In this document: piece by piece, positions 23,666 through 31,090 of the stretch | Layout of the letters: every line of letters starts with the position of its first letter | Position numbering within the stretch: the first letter of the stretch is position 1 | NCBI RefSeq assembly: GCF_001427665.1 | Contig: NZ_LMHC01000001.1 | Coordinates: 963,571-1,005,598 of the forward strand | Length of the DNA: 42,028 nucleotides | Source of the DNA: Caulobacter sp. Root655 | GTDB lineage: Bacteria; Pseudomonadota; Alphaproteobacteria; Caulobacterales; Caulobacteraceae | Reading direction: 5' to 3' | Translations under genes and position numbers: made by a program | Notes under the pieces: model-generated | Database searches by the model: none | Told to the model about the DNA's origin: nothing | Seen by the model: the letters and a program-made list of their open reading frames with translations, nothing else

Positions 23666-24511
23666 GTGGCGGATCAGAACCTCATCGGTAAGCCTTGGGG
23701 CGAGACGGAACTCGACCTCATCGTCGCTGACCATTTCGCTATGCTTGCCGCACAGTTGGAGAACCGCCGCTTCGTCAAGGCGCATCATCGTGCGGCCTTG
23801 ATGCAGCATGTCGACCGAACCAATCGATCGGTCGAGTTCAAGCATATGAACATCTCGGCGGTGCTGACCGAACTCGGGCACCCTACGATCCAGGGCTATA
23901 AGGCTAAACATCACTATCAGGACGCCTTGGTCGATGCCGTGGCGAGATACTTGGCCGTCAATCCGCAGACTCTGGACCTAACTGCGTTAGCTCCTGTCAT
24001 CGACGGTTTTTCAGAACCGCCAACTCTGTTTGAGACGCCTCCACCGCCTATTAGCATCAAGTCCAAGTCGCGCTCTGCGCCGCTGCAGCGGCTGGTTCGC
24101 AAGTTCGACCCCGTTGCACGGGACTTTCGCAACCGCGCTTTGGGCAAGGCCGGAGAAGAGGCGGTCTTCTTTGCTGAGCAGCAGCGTCTACGGGACGCTG
24201 ATCGGGTCGATCTCGCCCGCAAGGTCCGCTGGACCGCTCAGGAGGACGGCGACGGCGCAGGCTACGACATTGCTTCCTTTGATCCCTCGGGCTCTGAGCG
24301 TTTGATCGAAGTCAAGACGACCAACGGCGCTCAGACCACGCCGTTCTTCCTGACGCGCAACGAGGAGGCGCTGTCGCGTGAACGGCCCGCCGAGTTTCGT
24401 CTCTATCGCCTCTATGATTTCGCAAGGGCGCCCAGGCTTTTCATGCTGACGCCTCCCCTAGGGGAGCACGTGGTACTGGAGACGGAGACTTGGCGCGCAG
24501 GGTTCGGATAA
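23666..24511 (+). CDS. DUF3883 domain-containing protein (PD-(D/E)XK-like nuclease fold)
   Basis: A 281-aa protein with an N-terminal helical domain (PWGETELDLIVADHFAML, then SVEFKHMNISAVLTELGHPTIQGYK and HYQDALVDAV) and a C-terminal DUF3883 domain. The domain core GYDIASF (Asp201) followed by LIEVKTT (Glu215, Lys217) and FFLTRNEEALSRERPAEFRLYRLYDF fits the D...ExK signature of Mrr-like restriction endonuclease folds. DUF3883 proteins often lie in defence or restriction settings; the substrate here is unknown. GTG is the apparent start, matching the paralogue. Codon use is clearly less G/C-rich than the upstream copy and neighbours, suggesting recent acquisition. It ends nine bases from the convergent GST gene. 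Confidence 0.85.
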   Translation: MADQNLIGKPWGETELDLIVADHFAMLAAQLENRRFVKAHHRAALMQHVDRTNRSVEFKHMNISAVLTELGHPTIQGYKAKHHYQDALVDAVARYLAVNPQTLDLTALAPVIDGFSEPPTLFETPPPPISIKSKSRSAPLQRLVRKFDPVARDFRNRALGKAGEEAVFFAEQQRLRDADRVDLARKVRWTAQEDGDGAGYDIASFDPSGSERLIEVKTTNGAQTTPFFLTRNEEALSRERPAEFRLYRLYDFARAPRLFMLTPPLGEHVVLETETWRAGFG

Positions 24512-24520
24512 CTGTCTGCG

Positions 24521-25144
24521 TTACGGCACGTTTTCCCGCGCCCAGGGCCCGAACGCCGGCCGTTGTCTCAGCCGTGCGTAATAGGCCTCGACCGCCGGCA
24601 AGCTCACCCGATCCATCGGCGTCTTCAGCCAGCGGTGGACCGACAGGCCCAGCACCACGTCGGCCAGGGTGAAGTCGTGACCGGCCGCGTGGGCGCCGGT
24701 CGCCTGAAGTTGCCCCTCCAGGATCGCCATCGCCGCGTTCCAGGCTTCGACGCTGGCGGCGATCCGCGTGGCGTCGTCATGGCCCGGCATGCCGCGCGCC
24801 AGGGCGTTGAAGGCGTAGGTCCAGGTGGTGTTGAGGTCGGTGGCCTGCCAGTCCATCCACTGCTCGACCCCGGCGCGGGGCCGGGGCTCGACGGGCAGCA
24901 GCAGGCCGTGGCCGTAGCGGGCGGCCAGGTAGCGGCAGATGGTGTTGGACTCGTAGAGCGCGCCCTGCTCGTCGATCAGCACCGGCACCAGGCCGTTGGG
25001 GTTGAGGGCCAGGAACTCGGGGCTGCGGGTCGAGGCGAAGCCCATGCCCCAGTCCTCGCGCTCATAGGCCAGGCCCAGTTCGTCGCAGGTCCAGAGGACC
25101 TTGCGGACGTTGAGGGACGAGGTGCGGCCGAGGATCTTGAGCAT
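24521..25144 (-). CDS. Glutathione S-transferase family protein
   Basis: A 207-aa GST. The N-terminal thioredoxin-like domain has LGRTSSLNVRKVLWTCDELGL (Ser/Asn region for glutathione), the cis-Pro segment GLVPVLID and the glutathione gamma-glutamyl contact ESNTICRYLA. The C-terminal all-helical domain includes the folding motif HDFTLADVVLGLSVHRWL (N-capping box S/T-x-x-D). ATG overlaps the stop of the upstream nucleotidyltransferase gene as TGATG, so it is translationally coupled to it and, through it, to lepA. The likely role is conjugation or glutathione-dependent detoxification; the substrate is not evident. Confidence 0.94.
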   Translation of the reverse strand: MLKILGRTSSLNVRKVLWTCDELGLAYEREDWGMGFASTRSPEFLALNPNGLVPVLIDEQGALYESNTICRYLAARYGHGLLLPVEPRPRAGVEQWMDWQATDLNTTWTYAFNALARGMPGHDDATRIAASVEAWNAAMAILEGQLQATGAHAAGHDFTLADVVLGLSVHRWLKTPMDRVSLPAVEAYYARLRQRPAFGPWARENVP

Positions 25145-26004
25145 CAGACGGGCTCCAGTAGGGGCGTAGCAGTACGCCGCGCGGAGCCCAGCCTAAGCGT
25201 GGTGGCTTCGAACAACGCGTCGGCGGCCGAGCGCGCTTGGTCCGTCACCGGCCGTCGTTCGAGACCGTCCAGCGCGGCTGCCTTCTCCAATTCCTCTCGG
25301 ACGAACGCGAGGATTGATGCGGGCATGAGGCCAACGCCCATTTCGCGACTGACGGCCTTTTGCGCCATGAGGTCGTCGATCAGGTCGCGAACTTCCTGCG
25401 AAAGATCGCCTTGGCTAACGAGGGTCGGAAAATGCATCGGTGGCAGGGTGCGGTCTGGATGCAGCCTCAGCCAGCGGAGTGCGGCCGTAGGGCGAAGAGC
25501 ATAGAAGATCTTCTTGAGCGCGACGTTCTGCGGTTCGGCCAGGTGTCGGGCTACCTGCCGCTGTCCCAGGTGAAGATAGTGCGAAGCTAGGCGGGCGCGA
25601 TCGGTGAACCGTTCAGCGAAGGCCAGAAGATCGTCTCGAAAAACGGGGTCAGCAGAATAGACGATCGGCGATTGCAGCCACTCGATGACCACGGCGTTGC
25701 CCTTCAGCGCCAGTCTAAGCGCCTTGGACAAGTCCCAGCCATTGACGTCAAGCTCGTCAGAAATAGGCCGCTCGATCACGTCGCGGCGCGGCCAGATGGT
25801 CAGATGGTGTCGGGCCGGGCGCACGTAGATGAAGCGGCAATCGTAGTCGCTGTCCGGTGACGGAAAGCCCCAGGCGCGACTGCCGCTCTCGATGGCGAGC
25901 GGAATGTCCACGCCTTCTTCCTGGCGAATGGCCGCCAGCATCGCGTCCACCCCGGCCACCGCCGCAGGCGACAGGTCGTCGGGGATGGCGCGAAAGACCT
26001 CCAT
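25144..26004 (-). CDS. Nucleotidyltransferase-fold protein (COG3541/YcgL-like)
   Basis: A 286-aa protein with the DNA polymerase beta-type nucleotidyltransferase core: IESGSRAWGFPSPDSDYDCRFIY, where Gly41-Ser42 and Asp53/Asp55 form the GS...DxD motif. This is followed by VNGWDLSKALRLALKGNAVVIEWLQSPIVY and a helical C-terminal half. It resembles the YcgL/COG3541 group of predicted nucleotidyltransferases, some linked to RNA or nucleotide modification; the reaction is unproven. Start and stop both overlap neighbours by one base (TGATG with lepA upstream and with GST downstream). Codon use is less G/C-biased than lepA in places. Confidence 0.88.
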   Translation of the reverse strand: MEVFRAIPDDLSPAAVAGVDAMLAAIRQEEGVDIPLAIESGSRAWGFPSPDSDYDCRFIYVRPARHHLTIWPRRDVIERPISDELDVNGWDLSKALRLALKGNAVVIEWLQSPIVYSADPVFRDDLLAFAERFTDRARLASHYLHLGQRQVARHLAEPQNVALKKIFYALRPTAALRWLRLHPDRTLPPMHFPTLVSQGDLSQEVRDLIDDLMAQKAVSREMGVGLMPASILAFVREELEKAAALDGLERRPVTDQARSAADALFEATTLRLGSARRTATPLLEPV

Positions 26005-27812
26005 CAATCCCCGTCCATCTTCAGCGCCGCGATGAAGGCTTCCTGCGGGATCTCGACCTTGCCGAACTGGCGCATGCGCTTCTTGCCGGCCTTCTGCTTG
26101 TCGAGCAGCTTGCGCTTGCGACTGGCGTCGCCGCCGTAGCACTTGGCGGTGACGTCCTTGCGCAGGGCCCGCACGGTCTCGCGGGCGATGATCCGGCCGC
26201 CGATCGCCGCCTGGATGGGGATGACGAACATGTGCTGCGGGATGAGCTCCTTCATCTTCTCGCACATGCCGCGGCCCCGGCTCTCGGCGCGGTCGCGGTG
26301 GACCAGCATCGAGAGGGCGTCGACGGGCTCGGCGTTGACCAGGATCGACATCTTGACCAGGTCGCCGGCCTTGTAGTCCTCGATCTGGTAGTCGAACGAG
26401 GCATAGCCCTTGGAAATGGATTTCAGGCGGTCGTAGAAGTCGAACACCACCTCGTTGAGCGGCAGCTCATAGACCAGCATGGCGCGGTTGCCGACATAGC
26501 TGAGCTCGCGCTGCACGCCGCGGCGGTCCTGGCACAGCTTGATGACGCCGCCGAGATATTCGTCCGGGGTGAAGATCGTCGCCTTGATCCACGGCTCGAG
26601 GATGGCCTCGATATGCATCGGGTCGGGCATGTCGGCCGGGTTGTGGAGCTCGATCTCCGTCCCGTCGCGCATCTGGATCTTGTAGACCACCGAGGGGGCG
26701 GTGGCGATCAGGTCGAGGTCGAACTCGCGGGAGAGGCGCTCCTGGATGATTTCCAGGTGCAGCAACCCCAGGAACCCGCAGCGGAAGCCGAAGCCGAGGG
26801 CCGCTGAGCTCTCCATCTCGTAGGTGAAGCTGCCGTCGTTGAGGCGCAGCTTGCCGACCGCGGCGCGCAGGTCCTCGAAGTCGGCGGCGTCGACCGGGAA
26901 CAGGCCGCAGAACACCACCGGCTGGACGTCCTTGAAGCCGGGCAGGGCCTTTTCGGTGGGCTTCTTCTCGTCGGTGATGGTGTCGCCGACGGCGGCGTCG
27001 GCCACTTCCTTGATCTGGGCGGTGATGAAGCCGATCTCGCCGGGGCCGAGGCTCTCGACAGGGGTGTTCTTGGGCTTGAAGACGCCGACCCGGTCGATCA
27101 GGTGGGTCGAGCCGTGCTGCATCATCTTGATCTTCTGGCCGGCCTTCAAGCGGCCGTCGATCACGCGGACCAGCACCACGACGCCGAGATAGGCGTCGTA
27201 CCAGGCGTCGACCAGCAGGGCCTTGAGCGGGGCGTTCTCGTCGCCCTTGGGGGCGGGCAGGCGAGTGACGATGGCTTCCAGCACCTCGTGGATGCCGACG
27301 CCGGACTTGGCGCTGGCCAGCACGGCGTCGCTGGCGTCCAGGCCGATCAGATCCTCGATCTGGGCGCGCACGCGCTCGGGCTCGGCGGCCGGCAGGTCGA
27401 TCTTGTTGAGGACCGGGACGATCTCGTGGTTGTTGTCGATGGCCGAATAGACGTTGGCCAGGGTCTGGGCTTCCACGCCCTGGCTGGCGTCGACGACCAG
27501 GATCGAGCCCTCGCACGCGGCCAGGCTGCGGCTGACCTCATAGGCGAAGTCGACGTGGCCGGGGGTGTCCATCAGGTTGAGGACATAGGTCTGACCGTCG
27601 TCGGCCTTGTAGTCCAGACGCACGGTCTGGGCCTTGATGGTGATCCCGCGTTCCTTCTCGATGTCCATGTTGTCCAGGACCTGGGCGGTCATCTCACGCG
27701 CGGTGAGGCCGCCGGTCTCCTGGATCAGGCGGTCGGACAGGGTGGACTTGCCGTGGTCGATGTGGGCCACGATGGAGAAGTTGCGGATCAGGTGCAGGGG
27801 CGTCGAGCTCAT
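26004..27812 (-). CDS. lepA: Elongation factor 4 (ribosomal back-translocase)
   Basis: A 602-aa translational GTPase of normal LepA length. G1 is [10 protein letters not shown]3 DTPGHVDF and G4 NKIDLP. Domains II and III follow ([36 protein letters not shown]), then the EF-G V-like domain and the LepA-specific C-terminal domain ending with [15 protein letters not shown]. The ATG at 27812 ([21 protein letters not shown]) is chosen since an in-frame start 162 bases upstream would cross an intergenic repeat. It acts on stalled or mistranslocated ribosomes (family knowledge). It is first of the coupled lepA-nucleotidyltransferase-GST run. Confidence 0.98.
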   Translation of the reverse strand: MSSTPLHLIRNFSIVAHIDHGKSTLSDRLIQETGGLTAREMTAQVLDNMDIEKERGITIKAQTVRLDYKADDGQTYVLNLMDTPGHVDFAYEVSRSLAACEGSILVVDASQGVEAQTLANVYSAIDNNHEIVPVLNKIDLPAAEPERVRAQIEDLIGLDASDAVLASAKSGVGIHEVLEAIVTRLPAPKGDENAPLKALLVDAWYDAYLGVVVLVRVIDGRLKAGQKIKMMQHGSTHLIDRVGVFKPKNTPVESLGPGEIGFITAQIKEVADAAVGDTITDEKKPTEKALPGFKDVQPVVFCGLFPVDAADFEDLRAAVGKLRLNDGSFTYEMESSAALGFGFRCGFLGLLHLEIIQERLSREFDLDLIATAPSVVYKIQMRDGTEIELHNPADMPDPMHIEAILEPWIKATIFTPDEYLGGVIKLCQDRRGVQRELSYVGNRAMLVYELPLNEVVFDFYDRLKSISKGYASFDYQIEDYKAGDLVKMSILVNAEPVDALSMLVHRDRAESRGRGMCEKMKELIPQHMFVIPIQAAIGGRIIARETVRALRKDVTAKCYGGDASRKRKLLDKQKAGKKRMRQFGKVEIPQEAFIAALKMDGD

Positions 27813-27853
27813 GGCGCTGCGTCTAGCATATTTGCGACGTTTCGCGAGGGTAG

Positions 27854-27966
27854 TTCCTCCCCCTGTGGGGGAGGTGGCGGCGCAGCCGACGGAGGGGGGA
27901 GTGATCCGCAGCCCGATGCCTTCCCCCCACCGGCGCTTCGCGCCACCTCCCCCATGGGGGGAGGAA
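27854..27966. repeat. CCTCCCCC-type inverted repeat element, left of eipA
   Basis: The left arm beginning TTCCTCCCCC (27854) and the right arm ending GGGGGGAGGAA (27966) are near-inverted copies. Each arm is itself a small palindrome, and the middle has complementary GTGGCGGCGCAGCC-like and CGGCGCTTCGCGCC stretches. A second element of this family lies on the other side of eipA (28680-28809). Confidence 0.75.
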
Positions 27967-27976
27967 TTGTCCATGC

Positions 27977-27991
27977 TTAACCACGCATTAA
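27977..27991. promoter_or_regulatory. Candidate CtrA box upstream of eipA
   Basis: TTAACCACGCATTAA is an exact TTAA-N7-TTAA, the binding consensus of the alphaproteobacterial cell-cycle regulator CtrA. It lies about 70 bases before the eipA start codon. eipA of Brucella is reported to be directly activated by CtrA, so a matching site here would be a conserved regulatory link. The site is also upstream of lepA, on the opposite strand. Confidence 0.65.
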
Positions 27992-28059
27992 GCTACAGGC
28001 CGCAAACCCGACTCAAAGGCTTGCGACTGTGACGCCTGTCGGAATCACGAGAGTTACCC

Positions 28060-28674
28060 ATGGACCGCCGCAAGTTGATCCTTTCGGGCATCGCCACCGC
28101 TGGCCTCGGCGGCTGCGCCAGCACCGCGCAGACCCGGCCCCCGGGCGATCCGGGCACGGGCGCCGCGCCGGCCTACGACACCGGCGCGGCGGCGACCTAT
28201 TCGGCCGACGAGATCATCCGCAGCGGCTCCGACTTCCTGGGCGTGGCGGCCGAGACGGTCGGCGGGGCGGTCGAGCGGGTGTTCCGCGACAACGGCCAGC
28301 CCACCGGCTACATCGCCGGCGAGGAGGGCTCGGGCGCCTTCGTCGCGGGCCTGCGCTATGGCCGGGGCCTGCTCTACATGAAGGGCCGACCGACCCTGGA
28401 AGTGTTCTGGCAGGGGCCGTCGGTGGGCTGGGACTGGGGCGGCAACGCCAGCCGGGTCTTCACCCTGTGCTATAACCTGCAATATCCCGACGCCATCTTC
28501 CGCCGCTTCCCGGGCGTCGAGGGCACGGCCTATCTGGTCGGCGGCCTGGGCGTGAACTACCAGCGCGCCGACACCATCACCCTGGCGCCGATCCGGGCCG
28601 GCGTCGGCCTGCGCCTGGGCGCCAACGCCGGCTACCTGGCCTATAGCCGGCAGCGGAACATTCTTCCGTTCTAG
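28060..28674 (+). CDS. eipA: DUF1134 envelope-integrity protein EipA
   Basis: A 204-aa periplasmic protein of DUF1134. The N-terminus MDRRKLILSGIATAGLGGC combines a twin-arginine-like RRKLIL with a possible lipobox LGGC, so it may be a lipoprotein here. A low-complexity linker (residues 20-44) precedes the conserved domain: ADEIIRSGSDFLGVAAETVGGAVERVF, AGEEGSGAFVAGLRYGRGLLYMKG, VFWQGPSVGWDWGGNASRVFTLCYNL, FRRFPGVEGTAYLVGGLGVNY and the closing APIRAGVGLRLGANAGYLAYSR. In Brucella this small beta-barrel-fold protein supports envelope stress resistance and is activated by CtrA. An exact CtrA-type box lies upstream here. Repeats flank the gene on both sides. Confidence 0.92.
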   Translation: MDRRKLILSGIATAGLGGCASTAQTRPPGDPGTGAAPAYDTGAAATYSADEIIRSGSDFLGVAAETVGGAVERVFRDNGQPTGYIAGEEGSGAFVAGLRYGRGLLYMKGRPTLEVFWQGPSVGWDWGGNASRVFTLCYNLQYPDAIFRRFPGVEGTAYLVGGLGVNYQRADTITLAPIRAGVGLRLGANAGYLAYSRQRNILPF

Positions 28675-28679
28675 GCGGG

Positions 28680-28809
28680 TCCTCCCCCTCTGGGGGAGGC
28701 GGCCGAAGGCCGGTGGGGGGAGTTTGGGCAGGTTGGTCACGCGGGCCGCCGAGATCGTATCGCTCCCCCCTCCGTCGGCTTCGCCGACACCTCCCCCAGA
28801 GGGGGAGGA
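28680..28809. repeat. CCTCCCCC-type inverted repeat element, right of eipA
   Basis: TCCTCCCCCTCTGGGGGAGG (28680-28699) and CCTCCCCCAGAGGGGGAGGA (28790-28809) are exact reverse complements and each is nearly a palindrome by itself. It begins 6 bases after the eipA stop and ends 4 bases before the stop of the convergent carbonic anhydrase gene, so it fills that gap and could stop transcription from both sides. Confidence 0.85.
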
Positions 28810-28813
28810 AGGC

Positions 28814-29344
28814 TCAGTCCACCCGTTCGAGCTCCGTCCGATACCGTTTCCAGTTCTCCACATAGTGCAGCGCCGAGGCCCGCAGCACGATCGCGTGCTG
28901 CTCGCCGATCTCGCGCACCACCTTGCCCGGCGCGCCCATGACCATGGAATTGTCCGGGATCTCCTTGCCCTCGGTGATCAGCGCCCCGGCCCCGATCAGG
29001 CAGTTCTTCCCGATCTTCGCCCCATTGAGCACGATCGCGCCAATGCCGATCAGCGAGCCGTCGCCGATCGTGCAGCCATGCAGCATCACCATGTGGCCGA
29101 TCGTCACATTGGCCCCGATGGTCAGTGGGCTGCCCACGTCGGTATGCAGTACTGAGCCGTCCTGAACATTGCTGTTCTCGCCGATATCGATCGGATCGTT
29201 GTCGCCGCGAACTATTGCGCCCCACCAGATGCTCGAATTCTTGCGCATGATGACGTTTCCCATCACGGCGGCATTGGGTGCGATCCAATATTCGCCTTCC
29301 GGAGGAAGCGAGGGACCTAAGGCGCCCAAGGAATAGACAGTCAT
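28814..29344 (-). CDS. Gamma carbonic anhydrase family protein
   Basis: A 176-aa left-handed beta-helix protein of the gamma-carbonic anhydrase / YrdA group. Hexapeptide-repeat turns run from [13 protein letters not shown] through [45 protein letters not shown], followed by a C-terminal helix ([28 protein letters not shown]). The zinc ligands of the family fit His67, His84 and His89. Homotrimeric; carbonic anhydrase activity is plausible but many YrdA-type proteins test inactive. The ATG at 29344 is chosen because family similarity starts at TVYSLG; an in-frame start lies 30 bases upstream. It diverges from a candidate RNA leader ahead of phoH. Confidence 0.94.
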   Translation of the reverse strand: MTVYSLGALGPSLPPEGEYWIAPNAAVMGNVIMRKNSSIWWGAIVRGDNDPIDIGENSNVQDGSVLHTDVGSPLTIGANVTIGHMVMLHGCTIGDGSLIGIGAIVLNGAKIGKNCLIGAGALITEGKEIPDNSMVMGAPGKVVREIGEQHAIVLRASALHYVENWKRYRTELERVD

Positions 29345-29398
29345 CCGTACACCCCGTGTTCTAAAAGCAGGCAAGGCCTTAACGGCTCATAAACCATG

Positions 29399-29666
29399 TC
29401 GCACCCATTGTATTTGTGCGATTCGAGGGGGAACACTCTCTTATCGGGATTGATTCTTTCCTCGTGTCCCGCCGCGCCCGATCTCCGGTCGCGGCCTCCC
29501 GATGACGGAGACCATGGGTGTCGGTTTTGGGGTTTCGGCGTCTTGTTTCGCTCAGAGGGGCTGCTCCCTCCGGAGCCATCTCCGAACCGCCGGGCCGTTC
29601 ACGCGCCTCCGTCTCATCTCCTCCCACCTGCTCCAAGGACGACGCCATCCGGCCTCGTCCTTTTTT
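29399..29666 (+). ncRNA. Candidate terminated small RNA or phoH leader
   Basis: A 343-bp region between the carbonic anhydrase and phoH genes has no convincing protein gene but is structured. A 5' hairpin TCGCAC/GTGCGA spans 29399-29421, a G/C-rich stem lies near 29474-29498 (GCCGCG/CGCGGC), and a strong intrinsic terminator lies at 29635-29666, before the phoH ribosome site. Between them are several C/U-rich stretches complementary to Shine-Dalgarno sequences (GCCTCCCGATG, GCTCCCTCCGG, CATCTCCTCCCACC). A TTAA-N7-TAAA near-match to a CtrA box lies at 29379-29393. It could be an sRNA or an attenuator for phoH. Boundaries are estimates. Confidence 0.45.
29635..29666 (+). terminator. Intrinsic terminator upstream of phoH
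   Basis: AAGGACGACGCC (29635-29646) pairs with GGCCTCGTCCTT (29651-29662), with one C-C mismatch and loop ATCC, followed by TTTTTT (29661-29666). It lies 22 bases ahead of the phoH start codon with no protein gene before it, so it must end some other transcript or act as an attenuator. Confidence 0.85.
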
Positions 29667-29687
29667 CATGCCTGAATGGAGGCTTTC

Positions 29688-30461
29688 ATGACCAAGCGAG
29701 CTCTCAAGCGGATGGTGCGCGAAGGCGCGAATGACGCCGGCCGTTACGACGACGACGCCAAGGTGCGTCGCCTGCCGGTGGAGCATCGCAGCGCCTGGTC
29801 GCCGTTGAGCGGCCCAGGGCATGAGGAACGGGACCAGAGCTATCTCAAAACGATCAAACCCAAATCGCCAGGCCAGGCGAGCCTCATGGAGGCGATCGAC
29901 GACAAGAACCTGATCATGGCCCTAGGTCCGGCCGGCACCGGCAAGACCTACATCGCCATCGCCAAGGCCGTGGAGGCCCTGGAGGCCGGCAAGGTCGGCC
30001 GCATCGTCCTGTCGCGCCCCGCCGTCGAGGCCGGCGAGTCGCTGGGCTACCTGCCGGGCGACATGGAAGAGAAGCTGGCCCCCTATCTGCGGCCGCTCTA
30101 CGACGCCATGAGCGACCGGCTGTCGGTCAAGCGGATGCGGGCCCTGATGGCCGAGGGGGCGATCGAGATCGCGCCGGTCGGCTTCATGCGCGGGCGCACG
30201 CTGAACAACGCCTTCGTGGTCATCGACGAGGCCCAGAACTGCACCTACATGCAGCTGAAGATGCTGCTGACCCGGCTGGGCTGGAACTCGACCATGGTGG
30301 TGACCGGCGACCCGAACCAGTCCGATCTGTTGCCTGGCATCTCAGGCCTGGGCGACGTGGCGGAGAAGTTCGAGGCGATCGACAACATCGCGGTGGTCCG
30401 CCTCGCCGATCGCGACATCGTCCGCCATCCGCTGGTCGCGGAGATGCTGGGCGTGCTCTGA
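29688..30461 (+). CDS. PhoH family ATPase
   Basis: A 257-aa P-loop ATPase of the PhoH family. Walker A GPAGTGKT (residues 80-87) and Walker B VVIDEAQN (Asp181-Glu182) are followed by the sensor-like VVTGDPNQSDLLPG; the family signature RPAVEAGESLGYLPGDMEEK lies between. The N-terminal 50 residues are basic and variable. GGAGG at 29678-29682 selects the ATG at 29688 over one at 29676. PhoH proteins are thought to work on RNA (helicase/RNase partners), with YbeZ-YbeY as the known pair; no ybeY is adjacent. A strong terminator follows at 30500. Confidence 0.95.
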   Translation: MTKRALKRMVREGANDAGRYDDDAKVRRLPVEHRSAWSPLSGPGHEERDQSYLKTIKPKSPGQASLMEAIDDKNLIMALGPAGTGKTYIAIAKAVEALEAGKVGRIVLSRPAVEAGESLGYLPGDMEEKLAPYLRPLYDAMSDRLSVKRMRALMAEGAIEIAPVGFMRGRTLNNAFVVIDEAQNCTYMQLKMLLTRLGWNSTMVVTGDPNQSDLLPGISGLGDVAEKFEAIDNIAVVRLADRDIVRHPLVAEMLGVL

Positions 30462-30499
30462 AACCCGGACGCCGTAGACGGCGCCCGATGACCGATCAG

Positions 30500-30537
30500 G
30501 AGCGGGCCCGGTCAGACCGGGCCCGCTCTTTTCCTTT
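30500..30537 (+). terminator. Intrinsic terminator after phoH
   Basis: GAGCGGGCCCGGTC (30500-30513) and GACCGGGCCCGCTC (30515-30528) form a perfect 14-bp stem, followed by TTTTCCTTT. It lies 39 bases after the phoH stop. Confidence 0.92.
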
Positions 30538-30673
30538 CTGGGCTTGGGCTTTGGCGAGAATTGCGTTGCGCGCGAGACCCGGAAGGATCATGCTTCCAGA
30601 GGTTGAACCCGTGGGCTCAGTGTGTGTCGCGGGCGGCCGAATGGATCGGATCTTTCAAACCAGGGGACACCGA

Positions 30674-30982
30674 ATGTCGTTGATCAGAACCGCCGCGATC
30701 ACCGTGGCCATCCTCGCCGCCGCTTCGCCGGCCTTGGCGGACCAATTCGTCGTGCCGCAGTCCGGCGCCGGCGCGATGAGCCCGCTCGATATGATGGGTC
30801 GCCAGCTGACCGCGATCGCCGGCGCGAAGGCGACCAGGGTGCAATGGAAGCGCGCCGTGAAGGCCGCCGACATGATCAATTCCAACCGCTGCAAGGACGC
30901 CTATCTGTACGCCGTCAGCGAAAGCGACGATCGGCTGGCCAAGCGGGTCTACGAGGTCTGCACCACCATCTCTCGGTCCTAG
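30674..30982 (+). CDS. Secreted hypothetical protein (102 aa)
   Basis: A 102-aa exported protein. The signal peptide MSLIRTAAITVAILAAASPALA is cleaved before DQFVVPQ. The mature part is FVVPQSGAGAMSPLDMMGRQLTAIAGAKATRV, then a helical KRAVKAADMINSNRCKDAYLYAVSESDDRLAKRVYEVC, where two Cys (in NRCKDA and YEVC) could form a disulfide. It lies between the phoH terminator and another hairpin at 31040, so it is probably a single-gene transcript. I do not recognise a family. The 5' untranslated region of over 130 bases is longer than usual. An in-frame start at 30488 falls inside the terminator and is rejected. Confidence 0.75.
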   Translation: MSLIRTAAITVAILAAASPALADQFVVPQSGAGAMSPLDMMGRQLTAIAGAKATRVQWKRAVKAADMINSNRCKDAYLYAVSESDDRLAKRVYEVCTTISRS

Positions 30983-31039
30983 CCTTGAGGTCATAAACGA
31001 CCGCAAAACCGCGAAATGCGGAACAAGACTTGAGTTCAG

Positions 31040-31068
31040 GGCGGTCGGACGTGCAAGGTCCGACCGCC
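31040..31068 (+). terminator. Hairpin after the 102-aa secreted protein gene
   Basis: GGCGGTCGGAC (31040-31050) pairs perfectly with GTCCGACCGCC (31058-31068); the following bases are TTAACTGTTT, a weak T-rich tract. It is a likely intrinsic terminator, or part of the OPT gene leader, since the OPT start is only 22 bases further on. Confidence 0.65.
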
Positions 31069-31090
31069 TTAACTGTTTCGGGACCCCTGC

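Noticed and set aside
29396..29734. Plus-strand frame across the phoH leader
   Set aside because: It crosses a strong terminator and the phoH start in another frame; composition is not protein-like.
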